From Streptomyces laurentii (GTDB lineage: Bacteria > Actinomycetota > Actinomycetes > Streptomycetales > Streptomycetaceae), in the NCBI GenBank assembly GCA_002355495.1, contig AP017424.1, positions 1,798,001-1,862,000 of the forward strand: DNA of 64,000 nucleotides. The letters run 5' to 3'. Under the pieces are notes generated by a model, which had not been told where the DNA came from, did not search any database, and saw nothing but the letters and a program-made list of their open reading frames with translations. Positions 35,264-43,939 of this stretch are shown here, piece by piece. Position 1 is the stretch's first letter; every line of letters begins with the position of its first letter. Made by a program: the position numbers and the translations under genes.

Positions 35264-36628
35264 TTACGAGAGGCGCGAAAGCCGCTTCAGGAGCAAGGCG
35301 GACGCGACCGGCCGCGCACCCACCACGGCCACCCCGTCGGCCACTTCGCGGTCCGTGGACACCACGACCACCGGACGCCCCGGCGGCTCCGCCCGTACCA
35401 GCTGACGGATCAGCTCGTCGGCCGTCACCCCCGGCTTGGAGAACAGCACCCGCACCCCGCGCGGCGGCGCGAGCAGCACCGGCGCGGCCAGCTCGGCCCC
35501 GTCGAAGACACAGGTGACCTCGGCACCGGAACGGGCCGCGAGCGCGGACAGGCCGCCGAGCAGCCGCAGCCGCTGCTTCTCCAGCGGCATCGTCGGATAG
35601 CCGGTCTTGGTGACGTTGTAGCCGTCCACCACCAGGTGCGCCTGCGGGAGTTCGAGCAGCTGGTCCAGGAGCGCCGGGTCGGTCTCGGACAGCGCGCGGG
35701 CGGCGATGTCCTTCGGCGACATCCGGCCCGGCTCCACCGCGTCCACGGTGTCCGCGGGCCGTACCGACACGGGCGGCAGGGCCAGTTCGCGGCGCAGCCC
35801 GCGGGCGGCGTCGAGCACCGTGTCCAGGAGCAGCCGCAGCCGCATGTCCTCCACCGAACGCCCCTCGCGGGTGGCCCGGCGGCTCGCCTCCAGGGCGGCC
35901 TCGGCCTCCCCGAGCCGGGCCTTGAGGCGCCGGGTCTCGCTCTCGGCGGCCGACACCTGGGCGGCGGCCTCGGCGCGCGCGGCGTCGGTCTCGGCCTGGA
36001 CACGGCGCAGCGCGGCCTCGCCGCGCTTCACGTCGCTCTGCGCGCTGCGCAGCTTGCGGTGCAGCGACTCCGCTTCCTTGCGGGCGGCCTCCAGGTCGTG
36101 GCGCAGCTGCTCGGTCTCGGCCCTGGCCCGCTCCCTCGCGGCCACGACCTCCTCGCGCAGCCGCTCCAGCTCGCGCCGGCCGGCCTCGTCGGCACGCTCG
36201 GCGTCGGCCCGCTCGGCCTCCTCGCCGGCCGCGGCCACCAGCTTGCTCCAGCCGGCCGGGCGCAGCACATAGGCCGCCGCGGCGACGTCGACCGGGTCGG
36301 CGGCGGCGGGCGGGGCACCGGACTCCAGGGCGCCGGTCAGCTCGGGCTGCGCCTCCCGGATCCGCTCCCCGATCCGCTGCCGGAACACCGGGTCGCCGGC
36401 CAGCGCGGTGGCCATCGCGTTCCCGGCGAACTTGGCCCGCCGCGACGCGGTGAACCGGGCGTACTGACGCAGCGGGGCGGGCAGCTCGCCGAGCGTCAGA
36501 CCGCCGAAGGCGTCGGCGACGAGCCCGATCACCTTGCGCCGTACGGATTCGGGCAGCGGTCGGTCGAGCGTCTCGGCGGCCTCGCCTGCCGATCCCGCCG
36601 GCGCATCACCGTGCGCGGGCTGCTCCAC
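35264..36628 (-). CDS. NYN-domain protein with coiled coil, probable RNA-binding nuclease
   Basis: 454 residues from the chosen GTG at 36628. Residues about 1-150 are helical; a long Arg/Glu/Ala coiled coil spans about 150-290; the C-terminal NYN/YacP-like domain has the PIN-type acidic residues in LVVDGYNVTKTGYP, VTCVFDGAELAAP and VVVSTDREVADG. Such domains cleave RNA, often tRNA or rRNA. Start: GGGAG lies about 12 bases upstream of this GTG; the GTG at 36643 is closer than usual to it. The downstream gap of 259 bp contains the NlpC/P60 promoter. Confidence 0.85.
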   Translation of the reverse strand: MEQPAHGDAPAGSAGEAAETLDRPLPESVRRKVIGLVADAFGGLTLGELPAPLRQYARFTASRRAKFAGNAMATALAGDPVFRQRIGERIREAQPELTGALESGAPPAAADPVDVAAAAYVLRPAGWSKLVAAAGEEAERADAERADEAGRRELERLREEVVAARERARAETEQLRHDLEAARKEAESLHRKLRSAQSDVKRGEAALRRVQAETDAARAEAAAQVSAAESETRRLKARLGEAEAALEASRRATREGRSVEDMRLRLLLDTVLDAARGLRRELALPPVSVRPADTVDAVEPGRMSPKDIAARALSETDPALLDQLLELPQAHLVVDGYNVTKTGYPTMPLEKQRLRLLGGLSALAARSGAEVTCVFDGAELAAPVLLAPPRGVRVLFSKPGVTADELIRQLVRAEPPGRPVVVVSTDREVADGVAVVGARPVASALLLKRLSRLS

Positions 36629-36693
36629 GATCCCGTCACCCACTCCCTGTCGTCGCCCTCGCCGGGGCGTCTCGCCCTCGCCGCGGCCGCTTC

Positions 36694-36933
36694 TCAGGAA
36701 GCGGCGCCCGGCCTGTCCACCAACTCGATCTGGTCCACCGCGTTGCACCAGCGGCAGCGGACCGACTCGATGGTCTCACTGACCACCTCGCGCTCCTCCA
36801 CCTTGGGCTCTCCGGCGAGGTCCAGATGGACGTACTCGACGACCTTCGACGAGCGGGTCACGTCGAAGCGGGTCAGATTGCCGCACAGGGTGCAGCGCCA
36901 GCGGGTGTCGGCGGTCGGCAGGGGTACCGTCAT
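36694..36933 (-). CDS. small zinc-ribbon protein
   Basis: 79 residues with two CxxC pairs, WRCTLCGNLTRF near the N-terminus and VRCRWCNAVDQIEL near the C-terminus, enough for one zinc-ribbon site. The middle is a beta-rich segment (RSSKVVEYVHLDLAGEPKVEERE). No catalytic motif. ATG at 36933. It lies 65 bp upstream of the NYN gene on the same strand, so the two are probably cotranscribed and may act together on RNA; this is inference from adjacency. No named family recognised. Confidence 0.8.
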   Translation of the reverse strand: MTVPLPTADTRWRCTLCGNLTRFDVTRSSKVVEYVHLDLAGEPKVEEREVVSETIESVRCRWCNAVDQIELVDRPGAAS

Positions 36934-37084
36934 GATGCCGTCCTCTTCTCGTGCGAGGCATTACGGGCCCGCGGTGCGCCGTCGGACTGCGGGGGTGCTG
37001 CCCGTAACCCTACGGCCTCACGGGTACCCAGGGGCACGGCGAGGCACTCTGTCCCGATGGGCCCCGTTACGCCATGATCTGCCC

Positions 37085-37822
37085 ATGATCGACTGGCGCG
37101 GTGCGACCCTCGGCGCGTGGCGGACCCTGCGCGGCGGCCCGACCGTCACGTACGGCCTCATCGCCGGCTGCGTGCTGCTCTTCGCGCTGAGCCCGGTCGG
37201 CGGGATGAACCCGGCGTACGGCACCGGCGACACCCTGCTCGCCGCCCAGGGCGCGTACTTCCGGGACTGGGGTGTGATCCCGGACGACCTCACCCACCTC
37301 GCGACCCTGCGGCCCGAGGCCCTGCTCACCCCCCTCACCGCGCTGTTCGTGCACGGCAGCTGGCTGCACCTGCTCGGGAACATGCTGTTCCTGTACGTGT
37401 TCGGCGCGATGGCCGAGGAGCGGATGGGGGCGCTCGAGTTCGGCCTGTTCTACCTGGTCTGCGGCTATCTCGCGCTGTGCGGGTACGCGCTGGCGCACGC
37501 GGACAGCGGGCAGACCCTGGTGGGGGCGTCGGGGGCGATCTCGGGGGTGCTCGGGGCCTTCCTGCTGCTGTTCCCGCGGGCGCGGGTGACCAGCCTCTTC
37601 CCGTTCCTCTTCTTCCTGCCGCTGCGGTTCCCGGCGTGGGTGGTGCTGGTCTTCTGGTTCGCGCTCCAGTGGCTGGCGGCACGGTCGGCGGGGGCGGGGC
37701 CTGGCGTGGCCTATCTGGCGCACGTCATCGGCTTCGCGCTGGGGTTCGCCTACGCGTGGGTGCGCCATGGAAGGAAAGGAGGGGCTCGCGCAGCGCTTCC
37801 CTCCAAGGGTGGTGGTGGGTGA
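37085..37822 (+). CDS. rhomboid-family intramembrane serine protease
   Basis: 245 residues with six or so membrane helices. Catalytic Ser in VGASGAISGVLG and His in AHVIGFALG; HGSWLHLLGNMLFL is the conserved first-helix-after-loop motif with the His/Asn that help the oxyanion hole. It cleaves within transmembrane helices of partner proteins. ATG at 37085; longer in-frame extensions run over the NYN gene and are not real. The next gene starts only 54 bp downstream on the same strand. No substrate is evident. Confidence 0.93.
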   Translation: MIDWRGATLGAWRTLRGGPTVTYGLIAGCVLLFALSPVGGMNPAYGTGDTLLAAQGAYFRDWGVIPDDLTHLATLRPEALLTPLTALFVHGSWLHLLGNMLFLYVFGAMAEERMGALEFGLFYLVCGYLALCGYALAHADSGQTLVGASGAISGVLGAFLLLFPRARVTSLFPFLFFLPLRFPAWVVLVFWFALQWLAARSAGAGPGVAYLAHVIGFALGFAYAWVRHGRKGGARAALPSKGGGG

Positions 37823-37876
37823 CGGGCGGGCTAAAGTGAGGCCACCAGCCGCGGCCACCGAGGGAGAAAGCCAGCC

Positions 37877-38158
37877 GTGATCACCGCGATCGTGCTCATC
37901 AAGACCAGCGTGGACCGCATCCCGGAGATCGCCGAGGAGATCGCGTCGGTCGACTGCGTCACCGAGGTCTTCTCCGTCACCGGTACGTACGACCTGATCG
38001 CCATGGTCCGGGTGGGGCGGCACGACGATCTGGCCGATGTCATTCCCGGCCGGATCTCCAAGATCCAGGGTGTCGAGGGCACCGACACGCATGTCGCCTT
38101 CCGCGCCTACTCGCAGCACGATCTGGACGCGGCCTTCGCCATCGGTCTGGAGTCCTGA
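37877..38158 (+). CDS. stand-alone Lrp/AsnC ligand-binding (RAM) domain protein
   Basis: 93 residues, GTG start. The whole protein is one alpha-beta RAM/ACT-like domain (ITAIVLIKTSVDRIPEIAEEIASVDCVTEVFSV-type opening, and GTYDLIAMVRVGRHDDL). There is no helix-turn-helix, so it cannot bind DNA alone. Such small proteins oligomerise and bind amino acids, and may modulate Lrp-family regulators. The intergenic segment before it carries gagggagaaag as ribosome site. A terminator follows directly. Confidence 0.9.
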   Translation: MITAIVLIKTSVDRIPEIAEEIASVDCVTEVFSVTGTYDLIAMVRVGRHDDLADVIPGRISKIQGVEGTDTHVAFRAYSQHDLDAAFAIGLES

Positions 38159-38179
38159 CACGGTTCTCCGCGGTGCGAG

Positions 38180-38213
38180 GAAGCCGGCCTCTCCCCCATG
38201 GGAGGCCGGCTTC
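38180..38213 (+). terminator. terminator after the RAM-domain gene
   Basis: Perfect 12-bp stem, gaagccggcctc (38180-38191) against 38202-38213, 10-nt loop. It ends the rhomboid-RAM transcript before the convergent aminotransferase gene. Confidence 0.85.
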
Positions 38214-38302
38214 ACTCGTACGGGGGATTCGACACGGGTCCGCGGTGACTGCGCTCTGAGCCATCGGCCCCGGTCAGGGCCCCCGGACCCGGTCGGTGAA
38301 CG

Positions 38303-39625
38303 TCAACCGCGGTCCGGGCCGCGGCGGACCAGTTCGCGCACCGCGCCGATGAACCGCTCCACGTGCTCGTCCGGGGTTCCGGCGCCGAAGCTCACCCGGA
38401 TCGCGGCGAGCGAGGACGCCGGGGCGCCGCACTCCCCCGGCGCGGCCGGGTCGCCGCCGAGCAGGGCGCGCACCAGCGGGTGGGCGCAGAACAGGCCGTC
38501 GCGCACCCCGATGCCGTATTCGGCGGAAAGCGCGGCGGCGAACCGGGAGCTGTTCCAGCCCTCGACGACGAAGGACAGCACGCCGACGCGCGGGTGGTCG
38601 TCGCCGAAGAGGGTGAGCACCCGCACCGCCGGCACCTCGGCGAGGCCCGCGCGGAGGGTGGCGATCAGCTGCCGCTCGCGGGCGACGAGCCGGTCGAAAC
38701 CGGCCTCGGTGAGGGCCTTGCAGGCGGACGCGATGGCGTAGGCGCCGATGACGTTGGGCGAACCCGCCTCGTGCCGGGCGACGGTGGTGTGCCACTCCAC
38801 GTCCACCCCGCCGTCGGCCCGGCGCGCCACCGTACGGGAGGCGCCGCCGCCGGCCAGGTAGGGCTCGGCGTCCTGGAGCCAGTCGGCCCGGCCGGCGAGC
38901 ACGCCGGAGCCGAAGGGCGCGTACAGCTTGTGCCCGGAGAAAGCGACCCAGTCGACGCCCAAGTCCCGTACGGAGACCGGGTGGTGGGGCGCCAGCTGGG
39001 CGGCGTCGAGCACGATCCGGGCACCGTGCGCGTGCGCGGCGGCGGCCAGGTCGCGTACCGGCCACAGTTCGCCGGTGACGTTGGACGCGCCGGTCACGCA
39101 GACCAGTGCCGGGCCGTAGGGCTCCCGGTCGGCGAGCGCCCGCTCCAGGGTGGCGACGGCCTGGGCGGGATCACGGGGCGCGTCGAGGACGGTGACCCGG
39201 GCGTCGCTCCAGGGCAGCAGCGCGGCGTGGTGCTCGGTCTCGAAGACGAAGACCTCGCAGCCGGCGGGCAGCACGTGCGCCAGCAGGTTGAGCGAGTCGG
39301 TGGTGGAGCGGGTGAAGACGACCTGGTCGGCGGGCCGGCAGTCGAGGAAGCGGGCGATCTCGGCGCGGCTGTTCTCGAACAGGTCGGTGGACAGCTGGGA
39401 CAGGTATCCGGCGCCGCGGTGGACGCTGCCGTAGTAGGGGGCGTACGCGGCGACGTCGTCCCAGACCCGCTGGAGCGCCGGGGCGCTGGCCGCGTAGTCG
39501 AGCGCGGCGTAGGTGATCTCGCCGCCGTCGGCGAGGGGCACGGTGACATCGCGGCCGAGGACCGGCAGCGGGACGTCGCAGAGGGCGTCGGAGTCGGTCA
39601 CGGCGGTGTGCGGGTATGCGGACAT
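38303..39625 (-). CDS. SufS/selenocysteine-lyase-like class V PLP enzyme under SAM-IV control
   Basis: 440 residues, ATG at 39625 with GGGAG about eight bases upstream. Fold type I class V aminotransferase: FTRSTTDSLNLLAHVLP, the PLP region TGASNVTGELWPV, DAAQLAPHH, and the Schiff-base Lys in FSGHKLYAPFG. Near the C-terminus RDGLFCAHPL has a Cys at the place of the SufS-group catalytic Cys, so cysteine or selenocysteine desulfuration is plausible; lyase or epimerase activity cannot be excluded. A long leader carries a SAM-IV riboswitch, so the enzyme is made when S-adenosylmethionine is low, implying a place in sulfur amino-acid recycling. Its exact reaction is unknown. Confidence 0.85.
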   Translation of the reverse strand: MSAYPHTAVTDSDALCDVPLPVLGRDVTVPLADGGEITYAALDYAASAPALQRVWDDVAAYAPYYGSVHRGAGYLSQLSTDLFENSRAEIARFLDCRPADQVVFTRSTTDSLNLLAHVLPAGCEVFVFETEHHAALLPWSDARVTVLDAPRDPAQAVATLERALADREPYGPALVCVTGASNVTGELWPVRDLAAAAHAHGARIVLDAAQLAPHHPVSVRDLGVDWVAFSGHKLYAPFGSGVLAGRADWLQDAEPYLAGGGASRTVARRADGGVDVEWHTTVARHEAGSPNVIGAYAIASACKALTEAGFDRLVARERQLIATLRAGLAEVPAVRVLTLFGDDHPRVGVLSFVVEGWNSSRFAAALSAEYGIGVRDGLFCAHPLVRALLGGDPAAPGECGAPASSLAAIRVSFGAGTPDEHVERFIGAVRELVRRGPDRG

Positions 39626-39797
39626 GACGGTGTCTCCCGGGAGAAAAGGGGTGCGCGAAGGCCCGTGCGACGACAGTACGAACACGTGTACTGCGGACGG
39701 GTGTCGAATGAAAGGAAGGGGCCGAAAACAGCCCTAGCGCATTCGCTGGCTCACGAGACACCGCTCCCTGGAGGACCAAGGACCCCAGGGTGGTGCA

Positions 39798-39918
39798 CAG
39801 GGGTCCGCGCTTGCCGTCGGCTTCTGCTCGTACGGCCTGGTCTTCACCCGGGGCACCCCGCCACGGACGGAGGGTTGCCGGACAGCCAGCCGGGGCTTTG
39901 TCGCTGTCACTCATGACC
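39798..39918 (-). promoter_or_regulatory. SAM-IV riboswitch
   Basis: Read on the minus strand, the leader has the SAM-IV pattern: GGTCATGAGTGACAGCG (from 39918), AAGCCCCGGCTGGCTG, CCGGCAACCCTCC, GGCGGGGTGCCCCGGGTGA, the closing GAAGACC, and the downstream GGCAAGCGCGGACCCC pseudoknot element (ending near 39798). It is the actinobacterial SAM aptamer related to SAM-I. The GACCCC end can pair with GGGGTC a few bases on, giving a possible expression-platform hairpin. About 170 nt separate the aptamer from the start codon, leaving the mechanism open. Confidence 0.9.
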
Positions 39919-39926
39919 TGCCGAAG

Positions 39927-39956
39927 AACCTATGCCAGTCGATCGAAACGGCGCAA
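39927..39956 (-). promoter_or_regulatory. promoter of the SAM-IV-controlled gene
   Basis: Minus-strand TTGCGC (39956-39951), 18-nt spacer, TAGGTT (39932-39927). Transcription would begin near 39920, exactly at the 5' edge of the aptamer, which supports both calls. Confidence 0.65.
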
Positions 39957-39982
39957 CCCCGTCCCGGCATCCGGGACGGGGT
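39956..39982 (-). terminator. terminator after trpD
   Basis: Perfect 12-bp stem, accccgtcccgg (39956-39967) against 39971-39982, loop cat. Follows the trpD stop at 40041 on the minus strand and overlaps the -35 of the next promoter. Confidence 0.8.
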
Positions 39983-40040
39983 CGCGCCGACCTGCGGCGA
40001 ACGGCCGCTCAGGCGTACGGCGTGGACGGCCGACGGCCGC

Positions 40041-41105
40041 TCAGGCGTTGCTGGCGGCCACCCAGCGCTCCAGGGTCCGCCGGGCGGCCCCCGAGTCGAT
40101 GGACTCGGCCGCCCGGTCCATGCCGGCCCGCAGCCGCTCCGCCAGCGTGCCCTCGCCCGGCTCCAGGGCGACCAGCGCCGCAGCCGAGTTGAGCAGCACC
40201 GCGTCGCGGACCGGACCGGTCTCGCCGGCCAGCACCCGGCGGGCGACGTCGGCGTTGAACGAGGCGTCGGCGCCGCGCAGCGCCTCCAGCGGCACCAGCT
40301 CGATGCCGACGTCGCGCGGGTCGAAGCGCTCCTCGGTGACGGCCCCGTCGCGGACCACCCACACCCGGGAGGTGGCGGTGGTGGTCAGCTCGTCCAGGCC
40401 GTCGTCGCCGCGGAAGACCAGCGCGGAGTTGCCGCGTTCGGCGAGCACCCCGGCCACGATCGGCGCCATCCGGGGGTCGGCGACGCCGACCGCCTGGGCG
40501 CGGACCTGCGCCGGGTTGGTCAGCGGGCCGAGCACGTTGAAGGTGGTGCGGATGCCGAGCTGGCCGCGGGCCGCCGCGACATGCCGCAGCGAGGGGTGGA
40601 ACCGCACCGCGAAACAGATGGTGATGCCGGCTTCCTCGGCCACCTCGGCGACCCGGCGCGGTGTCAGGTTCAGATTGATGCCGAGCTTCTCCAGGACGTC
40701 GGAGGAGCCGGAGGCGGAGGACGCGGCCCGGTTGCCGTGCTTGACGACCTTGACCCCGGTGCCGGCGACCACGATCGACGACATCGTGGAGATGTTGACC
40801 GTCTTGGCGCCGTCGCCGCCGGTGCCGACGATGTCGACGGCCGGCCCGGGCACCTCGATGACGTTGGCGTGCGCGTACATGGTCCGGACGAGACCGCTGA
40901 TCTCCTGGACCGTCTCGCCCTTGGCCCGCAGCGCCACCATGAAGCCGGCGATCTGCGCGTCGGTCGCCTCGCCGCGCATGATCAGGTCCATCGCCCAGGC
41001 CGTCTCGTCGGCGGACAGATCACGGCCGTCGAGCAGGCCGTTCAGCAGGACGGGCCAGGAGCGGCCCGCCGCGATGTCGCCTCCAGCGGGGTTCACAGCG
41101 CTCAT
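40041..41105 (-). CDS. trpD: anthranilate phosphoribosyltransferase
   Basis: 354 residues. Second tryptophan step, attaching phosphoribosyl pyrophosphate to anthranilate. Motifs: [32 protein letters not shown] (PRPP loop, about 92-109), [39 protein letters not shown] and [14 protein letters not shown] at 41105. It stands alone here, away from the fused anthranilate synthase 25 kb to the left, as expected for Streptomyces where trp genes are scattered. No attenuator or leader peptide was seen in front of it. Confidence 0.97.
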   Translation of the reverse strand: MSAVNPAGGDIAAGRSWPVLLNGLLDGRDLSADETAWAMDLIMRGEATDAQIAGFMVALRAKGETVQEISGLVRTMYAHANVIEVPGPAVDIVGTGGDGAKTVNISTMSSIVVAGTGVKVVKHGNRAASSASGSSDVLEKLGINLNLTPRRVAEVAEEAGITICFAVRFHPSLRHVAAARGQLGIRTTFNVLGPLTNPAQVRAQAVGVADPRMAPIVAGVLAERGNSALVFRGDDGLDELTTTATSRVWVVRDGAVTEERFDPRDVGIELVPLEALRGADASFNADVARRVLAGETGPVRDAVLLNSAAALVALEPGEGTLAERLRAGMDRAAESIDSGAARRTLERWVAASNA

Positions 41106-41177
41106 GGTCGCTCCTGTGTACGTGCGTGCGTATGGGTTCGGACGGTCTCCACCCTATCGATCCGCGGGCATGGCAAA

Positions 41178-41206
41178 GAGCCCCGTCCATCGAATGGACG
41201 GGGCTC
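41178..41206 (-). terminator. terminator after qcrB
   Basis: Perfect 13-bp stem, gagccccgtccat (41178-41190) against 41194-41206, loop cga, 58 bp past the qcrB stop. Ends the ctaE-qcrCAB operon. Confidence 0.85.
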
Positions 41207-41264
41207 TCACCGTGGCGACCTTGCGTCCGGGGCTCAGGCCCCGGGGGTCGGGAGTCTTACGGGA

Positions 41265-42890
41265 TCAGTGGTGGCCGTGGCCGCTCTCGATCTCCTTGAA
41301 CTCCTCCGCCGTGGGCTTGGCGATCTGGCTGTCCGCGCCGTAGTAACCCCGGTTGAGCTTGACCCGGAGCTTCTCCATGCGGCCGACCTTGCGCTCCACG
41401 CCGTTCTCGTCGACGGCCGGCGGCAGCGCGGCGGCGTCGTACTGCTCGTGGGCGGTGAGCTTGTAGCGCTCGCCCTGGCTGAGCGGCTGGTGGACCTCGA
41501 CGAACTCACCGTGCGGCAGGCGCTTGATGATGCCGGACTCGCGTCCGTGCAGCACCTTGTCCTTGTCCCGGCGCTGCAGGCCGAGGCAGATCCGCTTGGT
41601 GATGACGAAGGCGATGACCGGTCCGAGGAAGAAGAAGATCCGGACGAACCAGGTGATCGCGTTGATCGACAGGTGGAAGTGGGTGGCCCAGAGGTCGTTT
41701 CCACCACCGACCAGCATGATCATGTACGCGGTGATCCACGCGACGCCGAACGCGGTGCGCGTCGGCGCGTTGCGCGGGCGCTGCGAGATGTGGTGCTCGC
41801 GCTTGTCGCCGGTGATCCAGGACTCGATGAACGGGTAGACACCGATCACACCGAGGACGACCGGGAAGATCGCCAGCGGGATCATCACACCGAGGACCAG
41901 CGTGTGGCCCCACAGGTTGATCTCCCAGCCCGGCATGACACGGATCAGACCCTCGGCGAAGCCCATGTACCAGTCGGGCTGGGCGCCGGTGGACACCTGG
42001 TCCGGGCGGTACGGGCCGATGCCCCAGATCGGGTTGATCGAGGCGACGGCCGCGACGATCGCGATCACACCGAAGACCAGGAAGAAGAATCCTCCGGCCT
42101 TGGCCATGTAGACCGGCATCAGCGGCATGCCGACGACGTTCTTGTTGGTGCGGCCCGGGCCCTCGAAGTGCGTGTGCTTGTGGACGAACACCAGGATGAG
42201 GTGCGCGACCACCAGGCCGAGCATGATGCCCGGGAGCAGCAGCACGTGCGCCGAGTAGAACCGCGCGACGAAGTCGCCGCCCGGGAACTCGCCGCCGAAC
42301 AGGAACATCGAGAGGTACGTACCGACGATCGGCACGGACAGGATCGCGCCCTGCATGAAGCGCACACCGGTGCCGGAGAGCAGGTCGTCCGGGAGCGAGT
42401 AGCCGGTGAAACCGGTGAACATGCCCAGGAAGAACAGCAGGAAGCCGAACAGCCAGTTGATCTCACGCGGCTTGCGGAACGCACCCGTGAAGAACACGCG
42501 CATCATGTGCACGAACATGCCGGCAAGGAAGATCAGCGCCGCCCAGTGGTGGATCTGCCGGATCAGCAGACCACCGCGCACCTCGAACGAGATGTGCATG
42601 GTCGAGTTGAACGCCTCGGACATCAGCTGTCCCTGAAGCGGGACGAAGGGTCCGGTGTACTCCACCTCGTTCATCGACGGGTGGAAGAACATCGTCAGAT
42701 AGACGCCCGTCAGGATGATGATGAGGAAGCTGTAGAGGCAGACCTCGCCCAGCATGAAGGACCAGTGGTCCGGGAAGATCTTCCGCAGGTTGGCCTTGGC
42801 CAGCGAGTAGATCCCCAGGCGGCCGTCGGCCCAGTCGGCGACCCGCTCACCACGGGAGGCCGGCTTCTTCGTATCGGTCACGGTGCTCAT
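41265..42890 (-). CDS. qcrB: menaquinol-cytochrome c reductase cytochrome b subunit
   Basis: 541 residues, ATG at 42890 overlapping the qcrA stop. The b subunit holds two hemes b and the quinol sites. Typical segments: MHISFEVRGGLLIRQIHHWAA and SAHVLLLPGIML with heme His, GFTGYSLPDDLLSGTGVRF, and the Qo-site PDWYMGFAEGLIRVMPGWE (equivalent of PEWY). Eight or more membrane helices. The C-terminal extension of about 110 residues is the actinobacterial feature. Part of the bcc-aa3 supercomplex. Start MSTVTDTKKPASRGE was chosen because longer in-frame extensions run into qcrA. Confidence 0.97.
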   Translation of the reverse strand: MSTVTDTKKPASRGERVADWADGRLGIYSLAKANLRKIFPDHWSFMLGEVCLYSFLIIILTGVYLTMFFHPSMNEVEYTGPFVPLQGQLMSEAFNSTMHISFEVRGGLLIRQIHHWAALIFLAGMFVHMMRVFFTGAFRKPREINWLFGFLLFFLGMFTGFTGYSLPDDLLSGTGVRFMQGAILSVPIVGTYLSMFLFGGEFPGGDFVARFYSAHVLLLPGIMLGLVVAHLILVFVHKHTHFEGPGRTNKNVVGMPLMPVYMAKAGGFFFLVFGVIAIVAAVASINPIWGIGPYRPDQVSTGAQPDWYMGFAEGLIRVMPGWEINLWGHTLVLGVMIPLAIFPVVLGVIGVYPFIESWITGDKREHHISQRPRNAPTRTAFGVAWITAYMIMLVGGGNDLWATHFHLSINAITWFVRIFFFLGPVIAFVITKRICLGLQRRDKDKVLHGRESGIIKRLPHGEFVEVHQPLSQGERYKLTAHEQYDAAALPPAVDENGVERKVGRMEKLRVKLNRGYYGADSQIAKPTAEEFKEIESGHGHH

Positions 42891-43939
42891 CCGCGCTCCC
42901 AGAATGCAGGACCGACGGGCTCTTCGAAGTCGCCGAGCGCTTCGAGGTAACCCTTGTCGTTCACGCCGATCCGCAGCTGCGGCAGGGCGTGCCCGGCCGG
43001 GCCGAAGATGACGCGGGCGCCGTCGGACAGGTCGAAGGTGGACTGGTGACACGGGCAGAGCACGTGGTGCGTCTGCTGCTCGTACAGCGAGATCGGGCAG
43101 CCGACGTGGGTGCAGATCTTCGAGAACGCGACGATGCCGTCGTGCGACCACTCGAGCTCGTTCTTGTCCTTGATGTCGTCCGGCTGGATCCGGACGATCA
43201 TCAGGGCGGCCTTGGCGATCTCGGTCTGGAAGTGCTCGTCGTGGACCGTGAGGCCCTCGGGCATCGCGAACGTCAGCGAACCGACGGCGACGTCCTCGGG
43301 ACGCAGCGGCTCGTTGGTGTTCATGTTGATGAGCTGCTTGCCCTTGGCCCACAGCGTGCTGCGGAGCTTCTTCTCGGGCAGCGGACCCATGTCGCGCAGC
43401 AGGACGATGCCGGAGAGCGGCACCATCGCGAGCGCTCCGAAGAGCGTGTTGCGGATCAGCTTGCGGCGGCCGAAGCCGGACTCGGCGGCACCGGCCGCGA
43501 AGTCCGCCATGACCTTCGCCTTGACGTCCGGCGTCGCCTCGATCGGGTGACGCTCGTCGGCGACCTCGACGTCGGACATCAGGGTGCGGGCCCAGTGGAC
43601 CGCGCCCGCGCCGATGAAGAAGAGCGCCGCGCCGAGGGTCAGACCCAGGGCGAAGTTGAGCGCGGACACCCGGCCGAACGGCCAGATGTAGACGATCTGG
43701 TCGACCGGGAAGATCACGTACGACGCGATGAAGCCGATGGTGGCCAGCATCGAGAGCGTGAACATGAAGGCGACCGCACGCTCGGACCGCTTGGCGGCCC
43801 GCTCGTCGATGTCCTGGATACGCGGCTTGTGGGGCGGAAGGCCCGGGTCGGCGAACGGGTCGTCGGCGACCTTCACCGCGCCGTGCGCGGTGTCCTGCGC
43901 GGACGGCAGGTTCTCTTCAGGATTCTCTTGGGTACTCAT
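42887..43939 (-). CDS. qcrA: Rieske iron-sulfur subunit of cytochrome bc1
   Basis: 350 residues. Actinobacterial Rieske subunit with three predicted membrane helices near the N-terminus (about 60-80, 95-115, 165-185) and a C-terminal Rieske domain. Cluster motifs are CTHVGCPISLY and CPCHQSTFDL, each giving one Cys and one His ligand to the [2Fe-2S] cluster, plus the two disulfide Cys. It moves electrons from menaquinol to the diheme QcrC. Overlaps both neighbours by four bases, consistent with stoichiometric coexpression. Confidence 0.97.
   Translation of the reverse strand: MSTQENPEENLPSAQDTAHGAVKVADDPFADPGLPPHKPRIQDIDERAAKRSERAVAFMFTLSMLATIGFIASYVIFPVDQIVYIWPFGRVSALNFALGLTLGAALFFIGAGAVHWARTLMSDVEVADERHPIEATPDVKAKVMADFAAGAAESGFGRRKLIRNTLFGALAMVPLSGIVLLRDMGPLPEKKLRSTLWAKGKQLINMNTNEPLRPEDVAVGSLTFAMPEGLTVHDEHFQTEIAKAALMIVRIQPDDIKDKNELEWSHDGIVAFSKICTHVGCPISLYEQQTHHVLCPCHQSTFDLSDGARVIFGPAGHALPQLRIGVNDKGYLEALGDFEEPVGPAFWERG

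Noticed and set aside
38303..38345. Overlap or continuation of the aminotransferase C-terminus toward the RAM gene
   Set aside because: The stop is followed by the terminator at 38180-38213 and no further coding signal, so the genes are simply convergent.
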